Assembly (NCBI GenBank): GCA_963693285.1
Contig: OY848926.1
Coordinates: 3,766,501 to 3,830,500 of the forward strand
DNA: 64,000 nucleotides
Source of the DNA: Xestospongia muta
Taxonomy: Eukaryota > Porifera > Demospongiae > Haplosclerida > Petrosiidae
Direction: 5' to 3'
In this document: one piece after another, positions 14,301-27,934 of the stretch
How positions within the stretch are numbered: position 1 is the first letter of the stretch
Layout of the letters: each line of letters opens with the position of its first letter
Translations under genes and position numbers: made by a program
Notes under the pieces: generated by a model
Told to the model about the DNA's origin: nothing
What the model saw: the letters and a program-made list of their open reading frames with translations, nothing else
Databases searched by the model: none

Positions 14301-15905
14301 GTATCCTGCCATGCCAATTCAGAATGCCTTTTTACTCAATCTTCAGTTAACACACAATGACAGAGATTTCATGATCTATCAGTTGACACATAAGAAATTG
14401 TTAATTACAGCCAGTAGTGATCAAGACAAGTCCAAAACCTCTACAGACCAAGACTGTCATCAAATGAATTTGCATATGCCTGGAGAAAATGGCTTGACAT
14501 TATGTGATATACATATCGATGACAAAATTTCCAATCATCATAGATACCTCATAGAACCGCACAACAGTAAAGTATCAGTGAATGGTACAAAAATTGATGC
14601 CTCAACAGAGCTTTGTCACGGTGATCTCCTTCAATTAGGAAATACTCACTTGTTTATTTTCCAAGACTTTGAGCAGAAACCAACAGATGTAGATTTTACT
14701 TGGCCATATAGATGGTATCCAACAAAGACCAGTGGTATTTCAACTCCTGTCCATAAACCTATTGGAGAAGTTCGAGACGTCTCTCCACACAAACCACAAT
14801 CATCAGAAATGTTGCTCGTTGATTTTGCAAGCCATCATGATACCGAACAACCTTCTTCTCCAGCCAAAGTTGTATTTGTCAGCCCAACCAGAGATGATCA
14901 ATTGGACGTCATTTCCAGGAAGCCTCTGCCAACTGTAGAGGAAGTTGATTTCAATGAGGAAGAGACAGTTGAAGAGAAGCACCCTATTCCTGCTCCTTCT
15001 CATCGTATTAGAAGTTACTCTGATAGTAAAACCAGGCGTCATTTATCTTCTGCTCCATCCTCATCTCCGACATCTTCTTCATTTTTCCTCAAACAACAAC
15101 ATAGACATGCCAACAACTTGGAAGCTTTTCCAGCCGATCGTAAACTGATGTTTTCATATACATCAGCCGAGGAAGATACCCTCCTTGATTTACTCATTTC
15201 CCAACTTCAACCAACCACTATATCTTTCAAGCTTGGTCCAGCGTATGTCCTGGCAATGTGTATAGAGTATAACATGAGATGTAATGGACGAGAGAGTGCT
15301 GGGCGTCTTGCATGTAAGGCAGTGACATGTATACAACAAGTGATTTGGGTAAGGACACAGTAGTCGTGTAAAGATGTTCATATGTACACAAGAGTTATGT
15401 GTGTCAATATTAACCAGTATATACTGTATGATATAGCACTTATTAGATAATGGAGTTTAACTAGTATTTAGCGGTTAGCTCAGGAATCTGTACAGTTATG
15501 ACTAGGACATGTAAAGTGCATACTTTTATATTGTGATCTTGTTCATTTCACAGAAACTAACCAAACAAACTATGCAATGGCAACCAGATACTACTCAGTA
15601 AGTACAGAACAGTGTACATTGCTTAAAATTATATTTCTTACATAGAAATACTGATCCTTTGTTGAAAGATATATATCCTGTATTCCAATCTGTTATGTTT
15701 TGGTTTGCTAACTGTCTTGAGATTTACAACTTTCTTTTGACTCAAGACTCACTTAATCTTATCATGCCTGTCCCTGGAGAGGAGACAGAGGAAGAGAGTG
15801 CATTAACATTACTGGAGAATATGATACAACAACTGTTCCAACAGATATTTTATCCAGTTAGCAAAGTAAGGAGGACAACTTCACACAATACTAGTTATTT
15901 CAGTG

Positions 15906-15980
<75 letters not shown>

Positions 15981-18023
15981 TTCTCTCTCTCAAGGCTTTG
16001 TATTGGGTTCTTCCTACAATGTTTGAAGAAGCTCTACACGATGAAGTCAATGATCACTCCTCTGTCAGACTGGCTGTGGAATGTTTAAAAGAAGTACTAG
16101 AATTAATGTTAGAACTTCAAGTACACACTGAGGTACATAACATATTACTAATAATATACTAATAATATACTAATTTTTCCTTCCTCAAGATGATTGCACA
16201 TTTATTTTCAAATATCTTCTTTTTCTTAAATGGGGCTTTGTTTAATACTTTTATTGATCAAGGAATGGACCTGGGATTATTTATCTATTCAATAGGGTCC
16301 AAGGTAATAATATTACAGGTTAAAAATGTCAATGTTTACATCTCCAATTACAGTTAAGAAAAAGTCTTGACATTTTAGAAGGATGGGCTGGACGAGTTGG
16401 GTTTCGAGAAGTGTCACTTCAATTTTTAGCCTCATTTTCTTCAGCCATTGATCTAGTTGCTATACCACCTCAAGAACTAACACAAGTACAAGATCCTCAG
16501 TATAATAATATTGGCTTACAGTGCATCTTTTAGCTTTCCTGGAAAACATTACGTGAAGAATTTCCATGTCTTCATCCGGCTCAACTTCATTTCATTCTTA
16601 GTCAATATATTCTACCAGAGGAGATAGAGGGGGCATCCTTGATTCACTGGACACCATTGCCTGATGACTCTCAAGATGCTCTTAATAAAAGTCTGTACAT
16701 TTTGTGCACGATACTTAAAATTTCCTGTTTCTATAGATATGCTTCATGAATCATTTGATTCAAACCCAGATTTTAGTTTTCCTATCGGTGGATACCACTT
16801 AGATTTATGTAATCAACCTTCAGAGGGTCATCTCTTGCAAGAATTTGTGGATTTGTTACGCAAACAGCTCAAGAAAGCACAAAGTGAGTGATTTTTAAAG
16901 AAAATGAATGTTTTAATAATTTTGTACTATTTGTTTTCTTCTTATTTTCTTTCACATTTTCCGTTATCTCCAGAGAGGTAAGCATTAAAAATTAGTAGTT
17001 TCATCAAATAATCTTATTTGCTCTTTAGTATTGATGTTGCTAAAATCACTGAAGACTTTACTTCAGCTACTCAACCCATACTTATAACTACTACCTCCTC
17101 AAATAATCCAATAAGCTCATTGAAAAAGCCACATTTTGATGTGTCAGAAATAGTCCGGGAGAGTCCTGATTTTACCAAAGTCTCCCATAAGTAAGTTGAT
17201 CCTCTAACAATCTTCATCTGTTCATCCATCCATCAATTCATTCACTCATTCATCCATCCATACATTTATTCATCTATCCATCCATTCATTCATTTATCCA
17301 TCTATCATTCATTCATTAATCTATTATTAAATCAATTTTTGTTATCTAGCTTAAAATCCAAGGTCAAAGGTCCTCATTACAGTCACAAAGCCATAAAACG
17401 CAACAAAATCAAAAGTCATTCAAAATCAGAACTTAGAGGGCGAGTTCAATCGATAGTAGAACCTCGCTATATTGCAGCTCCAGAGAAACTTATGATTCAT
17501 GTTGAAGAAGATGAAGATGAATTAAATGGTGGATCAAGTTCAATGGAAGAGGAAGACATAGATCGATGGGTACATGATAATTTCCCAGTTGGATCTCGTG
17601 TCGTTAGTCTACAACGTGGTAATCATGGGTTTGGATTTACTTTTGAAGAGAAAAAGGTAATACTTTTGTCCAAGTAATGTCTAGTAGATTATATATTTCT
17701 TCAGGACAACACAGGTTCTATTGGCTTGTTTGTTAAAACTAGTAGTGAAACTCTGGTTGATCAGGTTAGTCAAGTAAATGAGAATATAATTCATTTCAAT
17801 TCATTTCCATATGGTCTCATTCCCAGATGTCTGATTTGAAACCTGGAGATCAGATTCTAGCTATTGATGATATGTTTCTGGCTGATAAAGATGAATTCTC
17901 AATGTGAGAGATAATTTAAGTATCTATTCAAATGCTCAACTGTTTTTTTTGTTCTTTAGAATACACAAGTATGTCAAAGAAGCTGAGGAAGAGATAACTC
18001 TCATTTTAGCACCACGATCCTAA
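8353..18023 (+). CDS. AFDN: Afadin/canoe homologue: RA-RA-FHA-DIL-PDZ scaffold (16 exons)
   Basis: Scaffold linking Ras/Rap GTPases and cell-cell adhesion to the actin cortex. Exons: 8353-8643, 12606-12804, 12860-15348, 15554-15597, 15646-15865, 15995-16132, 16190-16303, 16354-16485, 16534-16690, 16737-16883, 16974-16977 (4 nt), 17029-17190, 17350-17656, 17705-17764, 17827-17903, 17960-18023; 4605 nt, 1534 residues. The N-terminal helix, then RA1 (about 98-185, DLTFSG...ERELDRAEKPL), fit afadin, as does RA2 (about 395-495). An FHA domain (about 645-765, with NHHRYLI and VNGTKI), a DIL domain (about 935-1235, ISFKLGPAYVLAM) and a PDZ domain (about 1445-1534) follow. Two RA domains favour afadin over RADIL, which has one. 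The protein stops just after the PDZ, so the long vertebrate F-actin-binding tail is absent. Exon 1 joins across a 4-kb intron; phase and homology support it. Confidence 0.88.
8644..12605 (+). other. 4-kb first intron of the afadin gene
   Basis: Long AT-rich stretch flanked by a GAG/GTAAGA donor and a TTTTATTCTAG acceptor, both phase 0. I see no coding exon, RNA gene or clear mobile element. Its size is unusual beside the 40-60 nt introns elsewhere in the gene, so it may hold enhancers or an alternative promoter; nothing in the sequence shows this. Confidence 0.6.
15909..15992 (+). repeat. (TC)n array before a 3' splice site in afadin
   Basis: About 70 nt of near-perfect TC dinucleotides plus an interrupted tail lead directly into the CAAG acceptor of the exon at 15995. 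It acts as, or has replaced, the polypyrimidine tract. Confidence 0.9.
16974..16977 (+). other. 4-nt microexon (AGAG) of afadin
   Basis: Preceded by a pyrimidine-rich stretch ending CTCCAG and followed by GTAAGC. The exon upstream ends in phase 1 (A) and the one downstream starts with T; without the four bases the reading frame reaches a stop after 18 codons, with them it runs on to the PDZ domain. Skipping it would truncate the protein after the DIL domain. Confidence 0.75.
17216..17322 (+). repeat. Imperfect (CATC/CATT)n microsatellite in an afadin intron
   Basis: Runs of CATC, CATT and TATC tetranucleotides fill most of the intron between exons 17029-17190 and 17350-17656. Confidence 0.85.
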
Positions 18024-19272
18024 ATAACTTTATCATAATCAATAATTATCAAATTGTTATTTTTAATTCTCTTTTGTTGTTATATCATTGTGTGTGTCTC
18101 TCTTTTTTGTTGTGGGCTCTGTCTCTCTTAACACAAACGAACTATGAACTTGAAATATTTTACATCACATGAACAAAGTATAATTATTATAAAAGCAATG
18201 ATATTTTATTATATTTTGAATTAATGGATCCTATATTACTGCAATGTCACTAACGACCCAATTAAATATCTCTACAACATATCCAGGTATAAATGGAGAG
18301 GCCATAACACAATCAACAGGTTATCACTCTTTAGCTGTAGATTCTGGTTATGAAAAGATTGGCAAGGAGTTACCAGAAATAGCTGAAAAATAAAAGACAG
18401 ATTTTCAACACTGTATTTAGCAATGCTATGATCATTAAGAAATCTATAAAGATTTGATATGTCTGACAGAATCATGCAGAACAAAACTTGAAGACATGAT
18501 GAGTAATATAGCCTACTCCCTTTTCTTATTTATCATTGTTATATTTGGTACCAAACTTATACTTTCTTGAGAAGAAATCAATGCTGCATGAGAATACAAA
18601 ACTTATTCAACTCTTATGATTTGATTCTGCTTTGCTTAGTAAAATTGGAGGAGTGTGTCTTTATAATTTATATTATACATTACTGATGTTTTGAAAGATC
18701 TCAGGGATATAGTTGTGTTGATGGAACTAGAGGATGCCAAAGTAACTGCAGTACAGTTGCCTGACATACCAACTTGCAGTCAATAGGAGATAAAGTATGT
18801 TCATTATACTGTAATAAAGAATGGAGATAAGTATAATTGTAATCTATTAAAATATTTGATTATTTTTTTGTTCCTTAGAATACACAAGTATTCTGAAGAA
18901 TAATTCTCATTCTAGCACCGCAACTTTAAATTAAAACGAAACTAAAATTAGCTTACTTTATTTGAACAATTCATAATTTTAGGAAAACTCAATGTACACA
19001 ATGTACTGAAGACATTATTATAACCCTGTCCTTTCTAGATTGTTTACAAATTAAATCCAAAATTTATTTAAAATAATAAATAATAATTTTAATAGAAAAT
19101 ATAATAAATTGCAGCCATAGAGTAGTCTCATTCCACAGGAGCTATGTACAATAACAAACAAACAAAACATGTAATTATACACAAACGAGTACACTAACAT
19201 ATACAAAACATGTATAAAATCTGCAGAACTATGATGATGAATACATATAGCATGTGACAATCATGTGATCAG
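18024..19272. other. Tail-to-tail spacer, afadin / kinase-Kelch
   Basis: Holds both 3' UTRs. At about 18284-18391 (+) there is a short stop-free stretch after a TATCCAG acceptor-like site, reading PGINGEAIT...LPEIAEK then stop; it looks exon-like but I do not recognise it. At 18860-18936 lies a decayed duplicate of the final afadin exon (separate entry). Nothing else is apparent. Confidence 0.5.
18860..18936 (+). pseudogene. Decayed duplicate of the last afadin exon
   Basis: The poly-T tract, the CTTAG/TTTAG acceptor and the AATACACAAGTAT exon start of 17940-17972 recur here, followed by TCTCATTCTAGCACC against TCTCATTTTAGCACC in the functional exon. About 20 nt in the middle, covering the Val-Lys-Glu-Ala part, are deleted, and the frame is broken. 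It is a fragment with no full-length frame. A partial local duplication is the simplest explanation; whether more of the PDZ region was copied (18680-18790 is only vaguely similar) is unclear. Confidence 0.75.
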
Positions 19273-22108
<2,836 letters not shown>

Positions 22109-22372
22109 TGGATTCGATCAATCAATTTCCTCTTTAAATAGTAGACAAAATGCGTTCGTGAACTGGAGATTTGCTGTGGTAATTTTCTCGTTGATTTATA
22201 ACAGAGCGACTGTTTATCTTCAGATCACCAGCACGTATTTCACCGAATCATATTTATATAGAAGGGGGCGAAACAGCTAAGCTCTTATAAAAAACAGCTC
22301 TGTTATAGTCGCTCAGCTGTTTACATGTGATCTAAACCACGCCTATCAATTATAGAGCACACCTTGTTTAAA
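22109..22372. promoter_or_regulatory. Divergent promoter region, kinase-Kelch / BRF2
   Basis: 264 bp between the start codons. The phrase ATAACAGAG with a neighbouring GCGAC occurs near 22200 and, inverted, near 22303-22316, which may be a binding-site pair. Assignment as promoter follows from position only. Confidence 0.5.
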
Positions 22373-23531
22373 ATGGAGGTTGAAGTAGAGAAAGCTTGTG
22401 TAGAGCAAAAAGTAGATCTCAATTTAGAGTTTAATCTCATTGAAGAAGAAAACGGACCGTGTGTCAATTGTGGTGGGAAAGACCTCTTAAGGGACAGTTG
22501 TGCATCCGAAGATGTGTTGGTTCGTTTGCATACAGTAACCAATTGTGCCATTTTGTAATTTGTTACCCTCAGGTATGTAGAGAATGTGGATTTGTGATGG
22601 AGGCAGGTTCTATAGACGACAGGAAAGACCCTCAAGACTACATAGCTCCAATTAGGCCATCCAAACCAACAACAGCAAGGTGATAAAGTCATTTCTAATA
22701 CACGAATGTTTATATTTGTCTAGAGGAGGACCTCGTCTTCGATTTGGCAATCCTGAGTCCACAAGAGTTGCAAAATGGGTATGTTTCGTGGAATTTATAT
22801 GTAACGTTCTAATAATGGATGTGAGTTATTCTCTGCATTTATCATTGTAGGTTCGTTTGATGAGAGAACTTGGAAGAATAGCAGACAAAATGAGACTTCA
22901 AGAACATATGAAAAAACTGGTTAGATATTTTTTGTGCACTACTTCTCCGCATTAGTGAGTGGGCGTCTGGGAAAATACTCAATGATTTATTAGACATTAT
23001 GCATCCAACATACCTACTTAATAGTGAATGGAGACCCAAGACAATTCTTTGATTGTAACTCATGAATTTCAATTCCCCCTAACATCCACTGTGTATCTCC
23101 TGTTTCTATTCCAAGAACCCTAAACATTGAGACTAATATTGAAAACATAGTCTGAAATCACATGTTCCCTTTGACCTCTTGAGTCTCTGACTATTACATA
23201 ATAATCAGTCATGCATATATCCAGTAGCATGAAGTTACTTGATCCACTACTTGGGACTGTTTTGTGTGTTTTGAGTGTGAGAGAGAAAATAATATGATAT
23301 GATTTACTAGCAAGTGTTTCATAATTATCCTCATATTACCATATCCTTTAGTGTTTAGAGAAACTCTCTGATTTTATGAATGAACATGATCAAGTTGGAC
23401 GTACAATTAAAGATTCTATAATTGCTGGAGGGTAAGAAGGAAGATAATTTAACAAATCCTATTTTTTGGTCTTTTAGGATAATCTTTATATTTGCCACAG
23501 ACCAATCTCCAATGTCTTTTAGGAAAGTTAA

Positions 23532-23582
<51 letters not shown>

Positions 23583-24948
23583 GGAGAGGGAGAGGGAGAG
23601 AGAGAGGGAGGGAGGGAGGGAGAGAGGGAGAGAGAGATTCTAATTGTCCATTTTATCTCCACGACAGAGTATTATTAATGTTAATGGTAAACGTCTCAGA
23701 AAAATGATCAAACAATTAAAACAGCTGTCATCTTTTAAACCGGCTTGTATACCAGTAAGTTATGTGTCATAATCATTCTGGCTCTATTCTCTTTAGCCTA
23801 GAGAGTCTACTGTTCAAGAAGTGATGATTGACCATGTGGAATCATTAGAAATAGTGACTGATCTCAGCGAGAAAAAGCAATGCATAGCTTTAGCTTCTGG
23901 GTAAGTTAATATTTGAAGGTTGTGTCATATCTCTATATTTAAGTTCCTACCTTTGATCTTTAAATTCACGCAAATTGTAGAATGTTGTGTAATATAACTC
24001 TATATACTTATTGTTCTTTAGTTTATGGGAGCTATTACAGACTACTGATTTAGAGCAAAATTTAGTGTAAATAATATTAATATTATATTGGTATATTGAG
24101 TTGGTCTTATATCCAGGACCTGTAACCCTATTCTACTCTCTGCTATTGTTGTGACAGCACTGGAGTACATTCGCAAACGTAAAACGCACAAAGTAACCAC
24201 ACCCCTTTGACCACGCCCCTAACTTATGTTTTGTACAGGAAATAATTCAATGTGTAGCCAAAAAGGTTGATATTGCCTCTTTGATGTTTAAACGAGTAAG
24301 AACAATATGATTATTAAATTTGTTATCTTTTGTTAGCATTGTACTCAAATTAGAATTAACCTTTATAAGTTGGCAATTAAAGTCCCATCACTAGGTGAGT
24401 GAAATTTTGATGTCTTCCTATTAAGTTAACCCTTTTTATTTAGAATCAGAAGTTCAAGCTCGTAAACTAACTAATATAACAGTTCTTCGATATTTACCAA
24501 CTATCATTAATAACAAGACCTATCTCTTTGCCGACAGGACTCTGTAAGTCATCTGATTGACATGTAATTATCACATGACCTATTATTTTTAATACTAGAA
24601 CTAACAGAGAGAAAAAAAAGGTAAGTTAGTATTTGATAACCTGTGTCATGTGATTCAACAGGAAGAAGAGAAACGGAAGAGTCAAGACATGGAAGAGTCC
24701 TCAACTAGAATTACTGGGACACCTTGTGTTCCCATACCAGAATTTAATTGGACAGTAAGTTTACCAATCAAGACAAAACACTATTGTTTATTTCTTTTTT
24801 AGGAAGATGAAAGTTTAAGTGACATAGATGATGGTGATATCGACCAGTACCTGGCAGGCCAAGAAGAAGTATGACATACAACATAGACATTACATGTGAC
24901 TGATTACTTTTCTAGATTGACGCTAAGAAACAGTTGTATGAGTCATGA
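22373..24948 (+). CDS. BRF2: BRF2, TFIIB-related RNA polymerase III initiation factor (17 exons)
   Basis: TFIIIB subunit used at type 3 pol III promoters such as U6. Exons: 22373-22534, 22573-22679, 22724-22778, 22851-22919, 23352-23431, 23478-23532, 23668-23754, 23797-23900, 24022-24066, 24117-24192, 24239-24295, 24337-24394, 24444-24543, 24599-24620, 24662-24754, 24803-24868, 24916-24948; 1269 nt, 422 residues (human 419). A zinc ribbon with Cys30, Cys33, Cys56 and Cys59 is followed by two weakly conserved cyclin folds. The C-terminus reads ESLSDIDDGDIDQYL, closely parallel to the acidic IEQYL segment near the end of vertebrate BRF2; this and the length favour BRF2 over TFIIB or BRF1. The CAGT donor in exon 9 must be at 24066/24067 to hold frame. 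The intron at 22920-23351 is the longest. Confidence 0.85.
23533..23637 (+). repeat. (GA)n array after a BRF2 5' splice site
   Basis: The donor GTGAG runs straight into about 100 nt of GA and GGGA repeats in the sense orientation, the opposite polarity to the other dinucleotide arrays of this window. Confidence 0.9.
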
Positions 24949-25150
24949 GGCCATGAGTCAATTGATGATAACCACACCTTTCCATATATCACTTGAAACC
25001 AGCTGTACAAGGTTGTTTCATATAAAAACAGTTTTATAATTTTTAATGGTGATTTAACTGGCAATTAATATAAATTTTAAACATACAACTTGTACACATT
25101 CATAAAATATATAAATAATAATTACATTAACTTGTGCATTTTTCAACTGA

Positions 25151-26887
25151 TTACTTTGGTACTACAGATATAACAATTATTGCTATCGCTAACACAATAA
25201 CCACTGTCCATAAAACTAGAGATTAAGAAAATAATGTTAAAATTATAATATAATGATTCATTCTCTTACTGCATGTACACCATGTTTTTTCTTTTTTCCT
25301 TCTCTCTTCAACACGTTGTGTCTCTCGCTTTATCCTAGCATCAGCACGAGTAGCTCCAGCACTGATGTCATCAATTATTACTGGTATCAATTAAGCTAAT
25401 GAATAATTAATAAGGGGTGTGTCCCACTTACCATTGTGTTCAGTGACTTCATCTTGAATAGATAGTCCAAGTTTTTGTTGTCGTCTCAGTGCAGCTGATA
25501 TAGTATCCAGGCCACGGTCTTGTTCTGGTAAATATTATTTGCTAATATATTATACAAATTGTATTGTCTAACCTGCAATTATCCGTCTTTGTTTTGCTTG
25601 TATTTCCTCCACACTCATCCTCTGCCCAAGACCTGGTCCTGTACCACCAGTACGAGAACGAGGCCCATCTTCATTAGATAGGCTATCATGAGTGTTAAGT
25701 GTCAGTGATCTGTTAAACTGATCTAGTCTGTTACAAAGGTGACAGTTTGAAACAATATGGAAGAAGTGCTTACTTGTCAGTGAGCTCATCCAGCTGTCTT
25801 TGTCTATGTTGTCTCTCTCTTTCAGAACTAATACCAGTTAAGGGACAAACATTATGTGTACATATAGTAAACAACTGTTCTCTTGTTGAACACAAACTGT
25901 TTCATAGTTACATTATACCAAAAGAGAGATACATGTCTCAATACTCATATGTTATAGAGAGAGGAAGGATACATAGATCGGTGATTAACCAGTCTTTTTA
26001 AAGAATTAATACCACGTTTGTATTCTGTGAGAAGTGTTGATATCTCTCTCTATAAAAGAAGAATAAAAACACCTCGTGAAAATTGAATTCTATTATAATC
26101 AAGTCAAGACCAGTAATAACAGTCTTCAATAATAACTAATGAATCGATTTAAAGTGAATGTTGCCACCTATGAAAATCATACCACTTTTCCAATATCCTA
26201 TGAAATCACAACAATGTACTCCATACAGACCATACTACATGTACTATATCCACACAACCTATAGATGGTCAGTTTTGACAAGATAGAAATCTTAGAGGAA
26301 ATACCCACTATGTATACTCTCCTATAACAGACCTTTCAAGGAAATGTGTTAGTACCTGTACATTAGATGGGTGCTCATTAAAGTTGGGGGAAGTGACAGT
26401 AAATAAACAGAGGATATAACTATAGTTTAATAGACAACTGTCCAAAGGACACTTCAAAGGAAACTATTTCTTTCAGGATTCTGTTAATGTATGTATTAGC
26501 AACTAGAGTAAATCTTAAAAGATTTAATTATATGTGGGTTTAAAATTTTGTGGTCACTAAATAATTTTAACTTAGTAATCATTTATTTATTACTATCGTT
26601 AGTAAACCAAACTGGCCCAATTCTCTAATAGTTAATACTGAATTTTAAATACAACACTAAGCAATAGACGGTACATCTATTTAATAGTGTCATCAATTTG
26701 AATAATGGTTAATTATTAATAACTAACTTGTGCCCCACCTCCTCTTTGTTGGAGTTTGGCTTGTATCTGGTGACTTAAATCAACCAGGTAGTCATAATCA
26801 TTAGTCCTAACAATAGACAGGTAATATACTAATACTGTTAGCACTATTAATGACATCTTACCATGTGTCTTGTGACTGATAAGCCAT
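25151..26887 (-). CDS. STX8: Syntaxin-8, endosomal Qc-SNARE (8 exons)
   Basis: Membrane-fusion SNARE of the late-endosome complex. Exons, in transcript order: 26887-26862, 26806-26728, 26049-25973, 25827-25774, 25727-25573, 25524-25432, 25380-25270, 25215-25151; 660 nt, 219 residues (human 236). The N-terminus (W9, DYLVDLSHQIQAKLQQR) fits syntaxin-8; a linker rich in Gly/Arg precedes the conserved start of the SNARE segment (EEIQAKQRRIIAEQDRGLD). The SNARE motif runs to about residue 190 and is followed by a single C-terminal membrane anchor (WTVVIVLAIAIIVISVV). At the ionic zero layer, where syntaxin-8 has Gln in an ELDEQN context, this protein has EVTEHN: His160, codon CAC at 25438-25436. 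Exon 3 ends at an AT/GTATCC donor; this choice restores frame. The gene is divergent from MRTF and tail to tail with BRF2. Confidence 0.87.
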
Positions 26888-26982
26888 TGTCTCATGAGTC
26901 AGTTTAACTTACAAATGGGCGGAGTCGTAATAACAACACCCTGAAGATATCGGGAGTAGCCGGAGTTATACGGAGTTGTGAT
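26888..26982. promoter_or_regulatory. Divergent promoter and 5' leader exon of MRTF
   Basis: Lies between the STX8 start codon and a GTGAT/GTAAGT donor at 26983. The relatively GC-rich stretch from about 26930 probably is the non-coding first exon of MRTF, spliced to 27929, just upstream of its ATG. Transcription start is inferred. Confidence 0.45.
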
Positions 26983-27838
26983 GTAAGTTATTTAACTAAT
27001 TTTAGCATACTCAATCTCTTTGATAGACTGTGGTTAGAAGTTTAAATGTGAAAGCAGGTGAGCCCAGTTACTTTACTTACCTTTTCTGTCTGTGTATTGT
27101 CTCGTCTAATTTAATAGACCTAGTTCTGCTAATGTGCCCTAGTTCTAGTCTTTTTTGAACATACTCCCACTTTCTCGAATTTAGATAACTTGAAAACTTA
27201 ATATCTTACGTTATTTGTTTAAAGCTAGGCTATGCTTTAAAAAATTAACAGAAATTCACTATAGCTGTATTCCTTATTGAGCAGTCTACTAGCAGCTGAT
27301 AAACCCTTTCAAATTGATATGTTACATTAAAGCTATATTTACAGGGCTATCATAATACATTGTTGACTAGTCAATATTCTGTGTATTAATGTATGAGTGT
27401 ATATGTCTAGTGTTACCTCATTACTGTCCCATTAACTGTAAAGTTGTGTCTAGTATTGAAAACAATGTTATGTGAAGAAACTTGACTTAACAATAATGCT
27501 CCTTGTGTGTATGTCCATTGGAGGGTGTCTGTTTTTAGCACATTTTACTAAAACAAGCTACAAATATCTGATCCGGAACAAGTTATGAATGAGTTTCTGT
27601 TTGACAATGATCGCTGAATGATGTTCCTTGCTTCTTCGGTATTGTACAAGGTGATTGACAAAATGGTCAATTCTGATGAGTTTACATAACGTCCTTTCAT
27701 AAGTGTTTCAGTTGGCCTAAGGCTAATATAAATTCTAATTTAATGTGGTATACATATTGTGCTCTCTCAATGGAGGTGTTATAACAATTGATTGTTCATG
27801 TTCCTCTCACAGCTTGTTTCCTCTTGTACAAGTTTTAA

Positions 27839-27841
<3 letters not shown>

Positions 27842-27918
<77 letters not shown>
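27842..27918 (+). repeat. (TC)n array before the coding-start exon of MRTF
   Basis: About 77 nt of TC lead into TTCTCTTTCAG, the acceptor 6 nt before the ATG of MRTF. Confidence 0.9.
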
Positions 27919-27923
<5 letters not shown>

Positions 27924-27934
27924 TTCAGTTAAAC

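Noticed and set aside
16664..16891. Independent 75-residue protein
   Set aside because: It spans a 50-nt intron (16691-16736) and a frame change; its second half is an afadin exon.
8353..18023. RADIL as the identity of the RA/FHA/DIL/PDZ gene
   Set aside because: Two RA domains and an N-terminal segment resembling afadin's fit afadin; RADIL has one RA domain.
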